Shown here piece by piece: positions 1 to 9,517 of a DNA stretch of 64,000 bases (the stretch's first letter is position 1; each line of letters opens with the position of its first letter). The notes beneath the pieces are model-generated. The model was not told the origin of the DNA. It searched no databases and saw only the letters and a list, made by a program, of their open reading frames with translations. The stretch is from assembly GCA_035626515.1 (NCBI GenBank), contig DASPNM010000019.1, positions 186,001 to 250,000 of the forward strand, given 5' to 3'. Origin of the DNA: DASPNM01 sp035626515 (GTDB lineage Bacteria > Bacteroidota > Bacteroidia > Chitinophagales > Chitinophagaceae). Position numbers and translations under genes: made by a program.

Positions 1-240
1 AATGCGCACGACAAGTACAGCAAGGTGACCCGGATGAGAAATGAGAATCCGCGCCGCGGGTATTACGTTATTGAGCAATTGCACACGCTGCCGAATATTA
101 CCTACCTGGCGAAGGTGAGGAACAGTGAAGAGATCATTCAGCAGCCTGGGCATGGCGCCGGCTCGTCCCTGGATAAGCATGAAGAAATGGGAGTGAAAGA
201 CACGACCGTTCCGGGATCGCCGGCGAGGAACGACCATTGA
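1..240 (+). CDS. actB: ActB, C-terminal end (alternative complex III iron-sulfur/molybdopterin-like subunit), partial
   Basis: The reading frame is open from the first base and stops at 240, so this is the 3' end of a gene that starts upstream of the window. About 79 residues remain. The segment around residues 30-42, HTLPNITYLAKVRN, resembles the conserved C-terminal end of ActB, the large periplasmic Fe-S subunit of alternative complex III. After it comes a hydrophilic tail rich in Gly, His and Lys. The call rests mainly on position: actC follows 37 bases later in the standard actABCDEF order. The Fe-S cluster motifs lie outside the window and cannot be checked. Confidence 0.85.
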   Translation, partial: NAHDKYSKVTRMRNENPRRGYYVIEQLHTLPNITYLAKVRNSEEIIQQPGHGAGSSLDKHEEMGVKDTTVPGSPARNDH

Positions 241-277
241 GAAAACTAACGAGAGACCAGCATAATTACTAACGAAT

Positions 278-1732
278 ATGGCATTACTCCGGTATGAATC
301 ACAGGTGAGACCGCCGCTGGTGGAGGGTAACAAGGACTACCACCAGGTCACCGAAGATATCTGTCGGCCCGTTGAGGCGCGGCCCACGCGCGCCTGGTGG
401 ATCGGGTTCAGCATCTCGGTGCTGGTGCTGATCTTCGGCATCGTGTCCGTGACCATGGAAGTGATTTACGGTACCGGTCAATGGAACCTGAACAAGACGG
501 TAGGCTGGGGCTGGGACATCACCAATTTCGTATGGTGGATCGGTATCGGTCACGCGGGAACGCTGATCTCGGCGATTCTTCTTTTGTTCCGGCAGGGGTG
601 GCGCACGGGTGTGAACCGCGCGGCAGAAGCGATGACCATCTTCGCGGTGATCTGTGCCGGCCAGTTTCCGATCTGGCACATGGGCAGGGTTTGGAATGCT
701 TTCTTCGTGCTCCCCTACCCCAACACGCGGGGTCCGCTGTGGGTGAACTTCAACTCGCCGCTCCTGTGGGACGTGTTCGCGATCTCCACATATTTTACGG
801 TGTCACTTCTGTTCTGGTACACAGGCCTGCTGCCCGACCTTGCCACCCTTCGCGACCGCGCGAAGAAAAAGTGGAGAAAGCTTTTTTACGGAGTCGCAGC
901 TTTCGGCTGGACCGGGAGCACCAAGCATTGGCAACGCCACGAGGCGCTTTCGCTGGTGCTCGCCGGTTTGAGCACACCGCTCGTGCTTTCGGTGCATACC
1001 ATCGTATCGTTTGACTTCGCGACTTCCGTGGTGCCCGGCTGGCATACCACGATCTTTCCGCCTTATTTCGTCGCAGGAGCGATCTTCTCGGGATTCGCTA
1101 TGGTGCAGACGCTTCTCGTAATCACCCGGAAAGTGCTGGCCCTGGAAGAATACATTACTATCGAGCACATTGACGTGATGAACAAGATCATCGTGCTCAC
1201 AGGCTCGATTGTGGGCATTGCCTATCTCACCGAATTGTTCATGGCATGGTACAGCAACGTACCGTACGAATGGTTCGCGTTTAAGGAAAACCGGGTGAAC
1301 CTTTCGAGTCCCTACGGCTGGAGCTACTGGATCATGATGGGCTGCAATGTGCTTTCACCCCAGATTTTCTGGTTTCGCCGTTTCCGCCGCAACCTGCTGA
1401 TCACGTTCTTTATGTCCATCCTGGTGAACATCGGAATGTGGTTCGAAAGGTTTGTGATCATCGTTACGTCGGTGTATCGGGAGTATCTGCCCAGCGCATG
1501 GTCGACATATTACACGCCAACGATCTGGGAGGTGGGCTTTTACATGGGCACGTTCGGACTGTTCTTTACCTGCTATTTTCTCTTCGCCAAGTTTTTCCCG
1601 GTGATCGCGCTGGCGGAGATTAAACATATTCTGAAAAAGAATGGAGAGAATTATAAGGCGAGGATGACTGAGCTGGAAAAAGAAAATGTCGTTGAGTTCG
1701 CAGAGAAGCACGGCCACGATCACGGCGCCTGA
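278..1732 (+). CDS. actC: ActC, NrfD-like quinol-oxidising membrane subunit of alternative complex III
   Basis: A 484-residue polytopic membrane protein of the NrfD/PsrC family with about ten hydrophobic helices. Its N-terminal extension (about residues 1-40) is hydrophilic and carries the ACIII-type KDYHQVTEDICRPVE stretch. Family members of this type hold the quinol site and a putative proton path in the ActABCDEF complex, which oxidises menaquinol and passes electrons to cytochrome c or straight to the oxidase. The C-terminal tail, about residues 450-484, is charged and ends in a His-rich segment. It sits between actB and actD with short spacers, and its length is typical. I see nothing unusual in it. 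Confidence 0.95.
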   Translation: MALLRYESQVRPPLVEGNKDYHQVTEDICRPVEARPTRAWWIGFSISVLVLIFGIVSVTMEVIYGTGQWNLNKTVGWGWDITNFVWWIGIGHAGTLISAILLLFRQGWRTGVNRAAEAMTIFAVICAGQFPIWHMGRVWNAFFVLPYPNTRGPLWVNFNSPLLWDVFAISTYFTVSLLFWYTGLLPDLATLRDRAKKKWRKLFYGVAAFGWTGSTKHWQRHEALSLVLAGLSTPLVLSVHTIVSFDFATSVVPGWHTTIFPPYFVAGAIFSGFAMVQTLLVITRKVLALEEYITIEHIDVMNKIIVLTGSIVGIAYLTELFMAWYSNVPYEWFAFKENRVNLSSPYGWSYWIMMGCNVLSPQIFWFRRFRRNLLITFFMSILVNIGMWFERFVIIVTSVYREYLPSAWSTYYTPTIWEVGFYMGTFGLFFTCYFLFAKFFPVIALAEIKHILKKNGENYKARMTELEKENVVEFAEKHGHDHGA

Positions 1733-1766
1733 GCTGTTCGCGGACGCATGACAGAAACATGAAACA

Positions 1767-2357
1767 ATGGCTGTAAAAAAATTTATTGTTGGCAATTTTG
1801 ATGACGAGGCAGTGCTGTTTCCCGCGGTGAAGAAAGTACGCCGTGCTGGCTACAAAATCCACGACGTCTTTACGCCCTTCCCCATCCACGGGCTGGACAA
1901 AGCGCTGGGGCTGCGGGATACGAGCTTGCATACGGCAGGATTCATTTACGGGATCACCGGTACTGCCACGGCGCTCGGATTCATCACCTGGGCGCTCACG
2001 ATCGACTGGCCTTTCAACATCGGAGGTAAGCCGCATTTTTCATTGCCCGCATGGATACCGATCACCTTCGAGCTGACGGTTCTGTTTGCTTCGATCGGAA
2101 TGGTGCTCACCTTTTGCTATCTCTGCCAAATGGCCCCGTTCGTGAAAAAAGATCATTTTAACCTGCGCTCGACCGACGACCTTTTCGTGATGGCGCTGGA
2201 GGCTACTGAGAAGACGAACGACGCGGACGCGATTTCATTCCTGCAGAGCCTGGGGGCAAAAGATGTGCACGCAACGTACAAGGAAACAGGATGGTGGCTG
2301 GGCCGCTACGATAAGGATAGAAAAATTTTTGAAAGGACAGAGGAGGCGGTCGCTTAA
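1767..2357 (+). CDS. actD: ActD, DUF3341 subunit of alternative complex III
   Basis: A 196-residue protein with a soluble N-terminal domain (about 1-50), two membrane helices (about residues 52-75 and 93-118) and a soluble C-terminal tail. This is the DUF3341 architecture of ActD, a small structural subunit that packs against ActC and ActF in the inner membrane. The segment FPIHGLDKALGLRDT just before the first helix is typical of the family. It starts 34 bases after actC and ends 7 bases before actE, so it is clearly within the act operon. It carries no cofactor-binding motif. Confidence 0.93.
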   Translation: MAVKKFIVGNFDDEAVLFPAVKKVRRAGYKIHDVFTPFPIHGLDKALGLRDTSLHTAGFIYGITGTATALGFITWALTIDWPFNIGGKPHFSLPAWIPITFELTVLFASIGMVLTFCYLCQMAPFVKKDHFNLRSTDDLFVMALEATEKTNDADAISFLQSLGAKDVHATYKETGWWLGRYDKDRKIFERTEEAVA

Positions 2358-2364
2358 ATAAAGG

Positions 2365-2988
2365 ATGATGAAAAAACTATCGCTGATATCGGGAATGGTG
2401 CTGCTGGCGGGTGCGTTGCTCAGCTGCAACAAGGTGCGCCGTGATCCGGGTCGCGTGTACATGCCGGACATGATGTACAGCCGCGCCTACGAAACTTATT
2501 CGGGCACGGAGGCACTGGAGGCAAAGAAGATTAATTATAACGGACGGCCCGTCCCCGGCACCGTGGCGCGTGGCGATTTGTTCCCTTACACCCTGCCGAA
2601 TGATTCCGCAGGGTATGCGCGATCGGCGACGGTGAAAAATCCGCTTCCGCCGTTGAACGCGAAAGACCGGCCTGAAGCGGCGCGGCTTTACGCGATCCAC
2701 TGTGGCATTTGCCACGGCGACAAGCTGGACGGCATGGGTCCCCTGTTCAAAGGCGGGGAAGGACCGTTTACTGCCGCCCCCAAGAACCTGCTTGGGGACG
2801 ATATGCGAAAGTTGCCGGACGGGACGATGTTTCACTCAATGACGTACGGCAAGGGACAAATGGGTTCATACGCTTCGCAGCTGACAAGCAAGCAGCGCTG
2901 GATGATCGTGCATTACCTGCGCGAGATGCAACAGGCTTCGGCAGCAACAGCTCCGGCAGGGACAGATACTACCGGCGGAGCAAACTGA
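2365..2988 (+). CDS. actE: ActE, monoheme cytochrome c lipoprotein of alternative complex III
   Basis: A 207-residue lipoprotein: a Lys-rich N-terminus, a hydrophobic stretch and a lipobox ending LLSC with Cys21, so the mature protein should be anchored on the periplasmic side. One class I heme c motif, CGICH, lies at residues 113-117. A methionine-bearing segment near residues 160-170 (MTYGKGQMGSYA) can supply the distal ligand. In ACIII, ActE takes electrons from the Fe-S subunit ActB and hands them to the oxidase. The gene could begin at the first or second of two tandem ATG codons. It ends with an Ala/Thr-rich tail, 23 bases before actF. Confidence 0.94.
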   Translation: MMKKLSLISGMVLLAGALLSCNKVRRDPGRVYMPDMMYSRAYETYSGTEALEAKKINYNGRPVPGTVARGDLFPYTLPNDSAGYARSATVKNPLPPLNAKDRPEAARLYAIHCGICHGDKLDGMGPLFKGGEGPFTAAPKNLLGDDMRKLPDGTMFHSMTYGKGQMGSYASQLTSKQRWMIVHYLREMQQASAATAPAGTDTTGGAN

Positions 2989-3011
2989 TTTGAATGAATT
3001 AAACGAATGAG

Positions 3012-4241
3012 ATGGTAATCCGGGAACAATTCATAATGACAAAGCGGTACAGGAATGTTTCGCTGGCGCTGATGGGAGTCGGCCTGCTGGCGATCGTTCT
3101 TCTGTACATTACCCACGGATCCAAGTCCGACCCGCACCAGCAGGCGCGCTTCTGGGGCTCGCTGCTGCAAAACGGCGTTTACTTTCTCCTGGTCACCAAC
3201 GCAGCGATGTTCTTCATCTGCGCAACCACGCTGGCCTGGGCTGCCTGGCCGATGACGTTCCGGCGCGTGCCTGAGGCAATCGCGGCCTGCGTGCCGGTGA
3301 TCGGCATTATCTGCGGCGTCATTTTGCTGGCCATCTGCTTCGGGAGCAATCACGAGCTCTACCACTGGACAAGCGAAGAGCATGTGAAACACGATGCCAC
3401 CCTGCAGTGGAAAAAAGGATTTTTGAATAAAGGGTTTTTTGCAGCCTGGACCATCTTCACCATTGTTTCCTGGTCGCTGCTGGGGTGGAAGATGAGAAAG
3501 CTGTCGCTCGAGCTCGACAACAACCCGCTCCCGTCCATCGAAGCAGGCAGGAAATATATCTGGAAAAATACGGTGTGGGCTGCGATTTACATTGTGATCT
3601 TCGCGCTCACCGTGATGTCGTCCATTCCCTGGCTGTGGCTGATGAGCATCGACGCACACTGGTACAGCACCATGTACAGCTGGTACACCTTCGCGAGCAC
3701 TTTTGTCGCGGGGATAGCGCTTATCACGCTGTTCATTGTGTTCCTGAAGAATAATAATTATCTGGAGCTGACCAACCAGGAGCACCTGCACGACATGGGA
3801 AAATTCATGTTTGCGTTTTCAATCTTCTGGACCTACCTCTGGTTTTCCCAGTTCATGCTGATCTGGTACGCCAATATTCCCGAGGAAACAATTTATTTCA
3901 AACCGCGCGCCCAGGGCGCGTACAGCGGCGTATTCTGGCTGATGTTTATTATGAATTTCCTGGCGCCGCTGCTGATACTGATGACACGCGGGGCAAAGCG
4001 GAATTATGCGACGATCACATTCATGGCGTTGCTGATATTATTCGGGCACTGGCTGGATTTCTTCCAAATGGTGTTCCCCGGCCCGCTGCCCGATCACGTG
4101 CCACTGATGCTTTATGATTTTGGCGTTGGCCTCGGTTTTGTGGGACTGATTCTGTATGTGACGGGAAGAGTTCTGAGCCGTTCGCCGTTGTTGCCGAAAA
4201 ACCATCCGTTCCTGAAGGAAAGTATTATTCACCATACGTAA
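3012..4241 (+). CDS. actF: ActF, quinol:cytochrome c oxidoreductase quinone-binding subunit 2
   Basis: A 409-residue multi-pass membrane protein, the second NrfD-like subunit of alternative complex III, with about ten hydrophobic helices. ActF is a distant homologue of ActC and is thought to contribute to proton translocation and complex stability. I keep the upstream ATG because its product begins MVIREQF, which resembles the EQF segment seen at the N-terminus of ActF proteins. A second in-frame ATG at 3036 is possible, and the weak ribosome-binding signals of this phylum do not decide. The gene is followed 27 bases later by coxB, joining the act genes to the oxidase genes. Confidence 0.92.
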   Translation: MVIREQFIMTKRYRNVSLALMGVGLLAIVLLYITHGSKSDPHQQARFWGSLLQNGVYFLLVTNAAMFFICATTLAWAAWPMTFRRVPEAIAACVPVIGIICGVILLAICFGSNHELYHWTSEEHVKHDATLQWKKGFLNKGFFAAWTIFTIVSWSLLGWKMRKLSLELDNNPLPSIEAGRKYIWKNTVWAAIYIVIFALTVMSSIPWLWLMSIDAHWYSTMYSWYTFASTFVAGIALITLFIVFLKNNNYLELTNQEHLHDMGKFMFAFSIFWTYLWFSQFMLIWYANIPEETIYFKPRAQGAYSGVFWLMFIMNFLAPLLILMTRGAKRNYATITFMALLILFGHWLDFFQMVFPGPLPDHVPLMLYDFGVGLGFVGLILYVTGRVLSRSPLLPKNHPFLKESIIHHT

Positions 4242-4268
4242 AACGAACCTTGACAAATTAGTGCGGCT

Positions 4269-5336
4269 ATGCAGACGTTCTTCACTATTGTGATCCTGTT
4301 GCTGGGTTTCCTGATCACCTTCCAGATTGCGAAGGCGAGCGAGTACGTCGCGGTGTTGCGGGGAGAGGAAAAAAGTCGGAAGCAGACCAATAAGATCAAT
4401 GCCTTCATGTTGCTGGCTTTCCTGGTGGTCGGGCTCATTGGGGTCTGGTACTGCAATGAGGAGTTGAAAGGGAAGGTTCTTGACTTTCCGGCCTCCGATC
4501 ACGGAGTGGATATTGACCGGATGATGTGGATTACTCTTGCGATCACGGGAATTGTATTTTTCATCACGCAGATCGCGCTCTTCTGGTTCGCCTTCAAATA
4601 CCAGGAATCAGAAAAGCGGAAAGCATACTTCTATCCGCACAACAACCGGCTGGAAGTCATCTGGACGGTGATCCCGGCAATCGCGCTGACGGTACTGGTA
4701 GGCTTCGGCCTTTATTACTGGTTCCGCATTACCGGCGAGGCGCCAAAGAACAGCCTCGTCGTGGAAGTGACGGGGAGCCAGTTCAAATGGGAATACCGCT
4801 ACCCGGGAAAGGATGGAGTTCTCGGCAAGAAATATTACAAGCAGATCAGCGAGGAAAAGAATAATCCGCTGGGACAGATCTGGGACGACCCGGCGAACCA
4901 CGATGATGTTTACGTGAGCGGGGAACCCCTTCATCTCGTGGTAAACCGTCCTGTGAAGATGGTCATCGGGGCGAAGGACGTGATCCACGACGTGGGACTG
5001 GCGCATTTCCGGATGAAGATGGATGCCGTTCCCGGCACGCCGACAACCATGTGGTTCACTCCGAAATATACAACGAGGCAGATGCAGGAATTGCTGGATG
5101 ATCCGGAATTCACGTACGAGATCTCCTGCGACCAGATGTGCGGAAAGGGACACTACAGCATGCGGGGCGAGATCATTGTGGAAACTCAGGAGGAGTTCGA
5201 CCGCTGGCTGGCCTCCAAAAAGCCTAAATATTTTTCGGTTTTCCCGGATAAGGACCCGACACCAAAAGCTGACACCACCGCGAACAAGTCGGTGACTGCG
5301 GTTTCGGCCAGGATGAATTCGGAGCGGATGGAATAG
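4269..5336 (+). CDS. coxB: Cytochrome c oxidase subunit II
   Basis: A 355-residue protein with an N-terminal hydrophobic helix (about residues 1-20), further helices near residues 40-60 and 85-115, and the transmembrane hairpin typical of COX2 (second helix about 130-155). A periplasmic cupredoxin domain follows. The dinuclear CuA site is complete: Cys287, Cys291, His295 and Met298 in SCDQMCGKGHYSM, with the distal His in VIHDVGLAHF. Unlike classical caa3 enzymes it has no C-terminal cytochrome c domain; electrons presumably come from ActE or a soluble cytochrome. The extra N-terminal helix is common in Bacteroidota. It is followed by coxA. Confidence 0.95.
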   Translation: MQTFFTIVILLLGFLITFQIAKASEYVAVLRGEEKSRKQTNKINAFMLLAFLVVGLIGVWYCNEELKGKVLDFPASDHGVDIDRMMWITLAITGIVFFITQIALFWFAFKYQESEKRKAYFYPHNNRLEVIWTVIPAIALTVLVGFGLYYWFRITGEAPKNSLVVEVTGSQFKWEYRYPGKDGVLGKKYYKQISEEKNNPLGQIWDDPANHDDVYVSGEPLHLVVNRPVKMVIGAKDVIHDVGLAHFRMKMDAVPGTPTTMWFTPKYTTRQMQELLDDPEFTYEISCDQMCGKGHYSMRGEIIVETQEEFDRWLASKKPKYFSVFPDKDPTPKADTTANKSVTAVSARMNSERME

Positions 5337-5380
5337 AGTGAGGAAGTAACGGACGGGATGCCGTCATAAAAAAAAAGACT

Positions 5381-7189
5381 ATGGGCGCAACGGACATACA
5401 TACCGGAGTGGCGACGACGCATGAGGTGCATCACGACGAGCACCATGCGCATCACCACCGGGAGACGTTCATCACGAAATATATTTTCAGCCAGGACCAC
5501 AAGACCATCGGCAAGCAGTTCCTGGTGACGGGAATCATCTGGGCGATCATCGGCGCATTTTTCTCGGTGATGTTTCGCCTGCAGCTGGCGTATCCCGAGC
5601 AAACGTTTCCGATACTGGAAACAGTATTCGGACGCTGGGCGAAAGGGGGAACCATCCAGCCTGAATTCTATTATGCGCTGGTGACGATGCACGGAACGGT
5701 ACTCGTATTCTTCGTGCTTACTGCGGGCTTGAGCGGCACATTTGCCAACCTGCTTATTCCGCTCCAGGTAGGTGCCCGCGACATGGCCTCGCCATTTCTC
5801 AATATGCTTTCCTACTGGTTCTTCTTCATGGCCAGCGTGGTAATGATCTCTTCGCTGTTCATACAAACAGGTCCCGCCTCGGGCGGATGGACGGTGTATC
5901 CTCCCCTGAGCGCGCTCGGGCAGGCCTCGGAGGGCTCAAAGCTGGGTATGGATCTCTGGATTGCGAGCATGTCGCTGTTCGTGGTGTCATCACTGCTGGG
6001 AGGGCTGAACTACATCACTACCATTTTAAACATGCGGACCAAGGGCATGAGCATGACACGTCTGCCGCTCACCATTTGGGCGCTCTTCTTCACTGCGATC
6101 CTCGGAGTACTGTCTTTCCCGGTGTTGTTGTCGGGTCTTATCCTGTTGCTGTTCGATCGCAATCTGGGCACGAGCTTTTACCTGAGCGATATTTTCGTCA
6201 ATGGTCAAATATTGCCGAACGAAGGAGGAAGCGCGATCCTTTTCCAGCACCTGTTCTGGTTTCTTGGACACCCCGAAGTATACATCATTATCCTGCCTGC
6301 GATGGGAATGGTCTCGGAAGTGCTGGCGGTCAACAGCCGCAAGCCCATCTTTGGCTACATGGCGATGCTGGGATCATTGTTCGCGATCACCATCCTGGCG
6401 TTTGTGGTGTGGGCGCATCATATGTTCGTCACCGGCCTCAATCCACTCCTGGGATCGATTTTCGTGTTGCTCACGCTTCTCATTGCCGTGCCCTCGGCGA
6501 TCAAGGTGTTCAACTGGCTCACCACGATGTGGCGCGGAAATATCCGGTTTACTCCTGCAACGCTGTTTGCGATCGGATTTGTGAGCCTCTTCATCTCGGG
6601 CGGATTAACCGGGATTTTCCTGGGCAACTCAACGATTGACATTCATTTGCACGATACTTATTTCGTGGTCGCGCACTTCCACATCGTAATGGGGGTGTCG
6701 GCGATGTTCGGCATGTTCGCGGGGATCTATCACTGGTTCCCCAAAATGTTCGGCAGGTACCTGAACAACACGCTGGGCTATATTCATTTCTGGGTGACGC
6801 TGGTAGGGGCTTACCTGATCTTTTGGCCAATGCACTATATGGGGTTCGCCGGCGTACCCAGGCGTTACCTGGATTTTCGGGGCTGGAAGTCGTTCAACGA
6901 ATTCGATGATCTGAACAAGATGATCACGATCGTTTCCATCATCGTGTTCGCCGTGCAGCTTATGTTCGTCTTCAATTTCTTCTACTCGATCTTCAAAGGA
7001 AGAAAAGTGACGAAGCAGAATCCCTGGGGAGCAACCACGCTTGAATGGACGACGCCTATCCGGCCGGGCCACGGAAACTGGGAAGGAGAAATACCCGAGG
7101 TACATCGCTGGGCTTACGATTACGGGAAGGATGGCAGAGAATTTATACAGCAGACCGAGCCGATCAGCCCGAACGAAAGCAAGCACTAA
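5381..7189 (+). CDS. coxA: Cytochrome c oxidase subunit I
   Basis: A 602-residue heme-copper oxidase catalytic subunit with about twelve membrane helices. It contains HPEVY, whose His is a CuB ligand and whose Tyr forms the His-Tyr crosslink, the WAHHMF pair of CuB histidines, and HDTYFVVAHFHIVMG with the heme a3 and heme a histidines. The HPEVY-Tyr arrangement marks a type A enzyme. The N-terminus holds a His-rich stretch (about residues 12-27) before the first helix; such tracts occur in related oxidases but I do not know its role. The enzyme reduces O2 to water with proton pumping. Confidence 0.97.
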   Translation: MGATDIHTGVATTHEVHHDEHHAHHHRETFITKYIFSQDHKTIGKQFLVTGIIWAIIGAFFSVMFRLQLAYPEQTFPILETVFGRWAKGGTIQPEFYYALVTMHGTVLVFFVLTAGLSGTFANLLIPLQVGARDMASPFLNMLSYWFFFMASVVMISSLFIQTGPASGGWTVYPPLSALGQASEGSKLGMDLWIASMSLFVVSSLLGGLNYITTILNMRTKGMSMTRLPLTIWALFFTAILGVLSFPVLLSGLILLLFDRNLGTSFYLSDIFVNGQILPNEGGSAILFQHLFWFLGHPEVYIIILPAMGMVSEVLAVNSRKPIFGYMAMLGSLFAITILAFVVWAHHMFVTGLNPLLGSIFVLLTLLIAVPSAIKVFNWLTTMWRGNIRFTPATLFAIGFVSLFISGGLTGIFLGNSTIDIHLHDTYFVVAHFHIVMGVSAMFGMFAGIYHWFPKMFGRYLNNTLGYIHFWVTLVGAYLIFWPMHYMGFAGVPRRYLDFRGWKSFNEFDDLNKMITIVSIIVFAVQLMFVFNFFYSIFKGRKVTKQNPWGATTLEWTTPIRPGHGNWEGEIPEVHRWAYDYGKDGREFIQQTEPISPNESKH

Positions 7190-7234
7190 AAAGGATTTTA
7201 AGTGAAACTGTTCTTTTAATATACAGCGGAGGCG

Positions 7235-8110
7235 ATGAACCGGGTACGAGATTATGTACAGCTGATCAAGCCTTCGCTTACGATCATGGTGGTCTTCAGC
7301 AGTGTGGTCAGTTACCTGCTGGCGCCCAAGGTGGTAGAATACAACTGGGGAATGATCGTATTGCTCTTTGCAGGTGGAATGCTGGTGACGGGAAGTGCGA
7401 ACGCCATCAACCAGGCACTGGAAAAAGAAACCGACGCGATGATGCGGCGTACGGCAAAAAGGCCGGTGGCATCGGGCCGCATGAGCGAGAATGCCGCGTG
7501 GACTTTCGCCGGGATCACCGGCGGTGCGGGGATTCTCGTGCTCGGAATTTTTTTTAACTGGATCGCGGCCATATTGGCGGCCCTGAGTCTCTTTCTTTAC
7601 GGCTTTGTTTACACGCCGCTGAAGAAAATCAATTCGATCTCAGTGCTCGTGGGAGCGGTTCCCGGGGCGCTGCCCTGCCTGATCGGATGGGCGGCGGGAG
7701 ACGACCGGCTTTCGATCGGAGGATGGATACTTTTCGCCTGGCAATTCCTGTGGCAGTTCCCGCATTTTTTCGCCATAGCATGGGTGGCACACAGGGATTA
7801 CACCGCGGCGGGATTCCGCCTGCTTCCTTCGGAATCAGGCCCGACGCAGTTTACGGCGCTGCAAACGGTGGCGTATTCGCTGCTGCTTTTGCCGCTATCA
7901 CTTGCGCCGTTTTATGCCGGGATCTGCGATTATGCTGATACCGTTGGCAAAGTGAGTCTCGGCATCATCGTCGCGGCGAACCTGTTCCTGATCGCCAGGT
8001 GCATCCGGCTTTATCGCCGTATGGACGTGCCTTCAGCGAGGCAGGTGATGTTTGGAAGTTATATTTACCTGCCGGTGGTGTTTTTTTCACTGCTGGCAGC
8101 GAAGGCATGA
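7235..8110 (+). CDS. ctaB: Protoheme IX farnesyltransferase (heme O synthase)
   Basis: A 291-residue UbiA-superfamily prenyltransferase with about nine membrane helices. It converts heme B to heme O using farnesyl diphosphate; heme A synthase (here encoded at 32974-34035) then makes heme A for CoxA. The first polyprenyl-diphosphate site reads NAINQALEKETDAMMRRT followed by AKRP, the usual N-x3-Q/D form of the family, and YTPLKKINSIS precedes the second conserved loop. A GGAGG-like ribosome site stands just before the ATG. It is placed between coxA and the coxC genes, a normal position for an assembly gene. Confidence 0.94.
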   Translation: MNRVRDYVQLIKPSLTIMVVFSSVVSYLLAPKVVEYNWGMIVLLFAGGMLVTGSANAINQALEKETDAMMRRTAKRPVASGRMSENAAWTFAGITGGAGILVLGIFFNWIAAILAALSLFLYGFVYTPLKKINSISVLVGAVPGALPCLIGWAAGDDRLSIGGWILFAWQFLWQFPHFFAIAWVAHRDYTAAGFRLLPSESGPTQFTALQTVAYSLLLLPLSLAPFYAGICDYADTVGKVSLGIIVAANLFLIARCIRLYRRMDVPSARQVMFGSYIYLPVVFFSLLAAKA

Positions 8111-8124
8111 GATAAAAACCGGAA

Positions 8125-8691
8125 ATGGACATTGTGAGCACGCAACAAAGAAAGAAGATTCATCCGCACAAGTTCACGTTGTGGGTGGCGATCGGGAGCA
8201 TTGTGATGATGTTTGCCGGCCTTACGAGCGCGTTCATCGTGAAAAGCAACCAGCCGAACTGGACACCGGTCGACATGCCGGATATTTTCTGGTTTTCCAC
8301 TGCGGCAATCCTGCTGAGCAGTGTGACCATCCAGCTTGCTTTGCGCTCCTTCCGGCAGCGGGAAATGCGGCAATACCGCATCCTGCTCGTGACGACGCTC
8401 CTGCTGGGCGTGCTGTTCGTGATCTTTCAGTGGGTTGGATTTAACACGCTGTGGGCGCAGGATGTCCGGCTAAAGGGCTCCGGTGCGGGCCAGTTTTTGT
8501 ACGTGATCTTTGGACTGCATGCCCTGCACGTAGTGGGAGGTGTGATCGCCTTGCTCGTGATCTTTTTCCGCGCTTTCATCGGGCGGCGAAAGATCTATAC
8601 CTCCGTTCCGGTGGAGGTGGCGGCCACCTATTGGCATTTCGTGGATCTGTTGTGGATCTACCTGATGGTGTTTTTTCTGCTTATTGGATAG
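8125..8691 (+). CDS. coxC: Cytochrome c oxidase subunit III, short form
   Basis: A 188-residue five-helix protein of the heme-copper oxidase subunit III family. The conserved GLHALHVVGG motif (about residues 130-140) and the C-terminal TYWHFVDLLWIYL helix are both present. It begins 14 bases after ctaB. Bacteroidota oxidase operons usually carry two adjacent subunit III genes, and this is the first and shorter copy. Subunit III stabilises subunit I and helps sustain proton uptake. The product resembles the CyoC/short COX3 type rather than the seven-helix form. Confidence 0.9.
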   Translation: MDIVSTQQRKKIHPHKFTLWVAIGSIVMMFAGLTSAFIVKSNQPNWTPVDMPDIFWFSTAAILLSSVTIQLALRSFRQREMRQYRILLVTTLLLGVLFVIFQWVGFNTLWAQDVRLKGSGAGQFLYVIFGLHALHVVGGVIALLVIFFRAFIGRRKIYTSVPVEVAATYWHFVDLLWIYLMVFFLLIG

Positions 8692-8718
8692 AAATAACTG
8701 AGAATTGATAAACGAATT

Positions 8719-9465
8719 ATGGATACTACCGTAACAGCACATAAGACCAGATGGTGGAGCGGGGGCAAGAGCCCGTTCAACATGGAATACGGGAAACTGA
8801 TGATGTGGTACTTCCTGATGAGCGACGCGTTCACATTCGGGGCTTTTCTAATTTCATACGGCACCATCCGCTTCAGCCAGAATTTCTGGCCCGACCCGAA
8901 CGTAGTATTCAACGCCTTTCCCGGCGCCGGCCATGCGAATCTGCCGCTTGCATTCGTGAGCGTGATGACGTTCATTCTCATCATGAGTTCCGTTACCATG
9001 GTGCTTGCCGTACACGAGGGGCATCATGGAAACCGGAAGGGCGTGGTGAAATGGCTGGCGTGGACGATCGTGGGCGGGCTTGCATTTCTTGGTTGCCAGG
9101 CATGGGAGTGGCATCACCTGATCACGGGGCAGCACCCGGTGCTCGTCGACGGAAAGATTGAGCTGTGGGGACAAACGATGTCGCACAATCCCTGGGGGTC
9201 CCTTGTGCCCGGTCTCGAACACGACGGACACCAGGTCCGCCAGCCCGGGCCGGTAGCATTCGGAGGATATTTTTTCGGCATTACCGGTTTTCACGGTTTT
9301 CACGTGTTCTCGGGAGTGATCATTAATATCATTATGCTGATCATGGCCCAACGGGGGGTATTCGATCGCAGGGGACATTACCTGATGATCGAAAAGGCGG
9401 GACTGTACTGGCACTTTGTCGACCTCGTATGGGTCTTTGTATTCTTATGTTTCTACCTGATCTGA
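8719..9465 (+). CDS. coxC: Cytochrome c oxidase subunit III, second copy
   Basis: A 248-residue subunit III paralogue following the first after 27 bases. It has the same GFHGFHVFSG and YWHFVDLVWVFVF motifs in the last two helices, plus a longer central loop (about residues 120-170) containing two SH/GH segments and a Pro/Gly-rich stretch. The two copies differ in length and in the loop, so they are not a recent tandem duplication. Both are probably assembled with CoxA/CoxB, or are alternative subunits. The sequence alone does not say whether they act together. Confidence 0.92.
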   Translation: MDTTVTAHKTRWWSGGKSPFNMEYGKLMMWYFLMSDAFTFGAFLISYGTIRFSQNFWPDPNVVFNAFPGAGHANLPLAFVSVMTFILIMSSVTMVLAVHEGHHGNRKGVVKWLAWTIVGGLAFLGCQAWEWHHLITGQHPVLVDGKIELWGQTMSHNPWGSLVPGLEHDGHQVRQPGPVAFGGYFFGITGFHGFHVFSGVIINIIMLIMAQRGVFDRRGHYLMIEKAGLYWHFVDLVWVFVFLCFYLI

Positions 9466-9494
9466 TCAACCGGCAGCGGCCGGCAATCAGGTTG

Positions 9495-9502
9495 TAAATT
9501 TG
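9495..9502 (+). promoter_or_regulatory. Bacteroidota -7 element TAAATTTG upstream of coxD
   Basis: An exact match to TAnnTTTG lies 15 bases before the coxD ATG, in the gap after coxC. It suggests that the last oxidase subunit can be transcribed separately from the long act-cox transcript. I found no clear TTG at -33. Confidence 0.5.
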
Positions 9503-9517
9503 CATTGAAATCTGAGT

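Noticed and set aside
5887..6639. 250-codon + strand open frame inside coxA
   Set aside because: It is in another frame of a strongly conserved catalytic subunit gene and has a low-complexity, family-less product.
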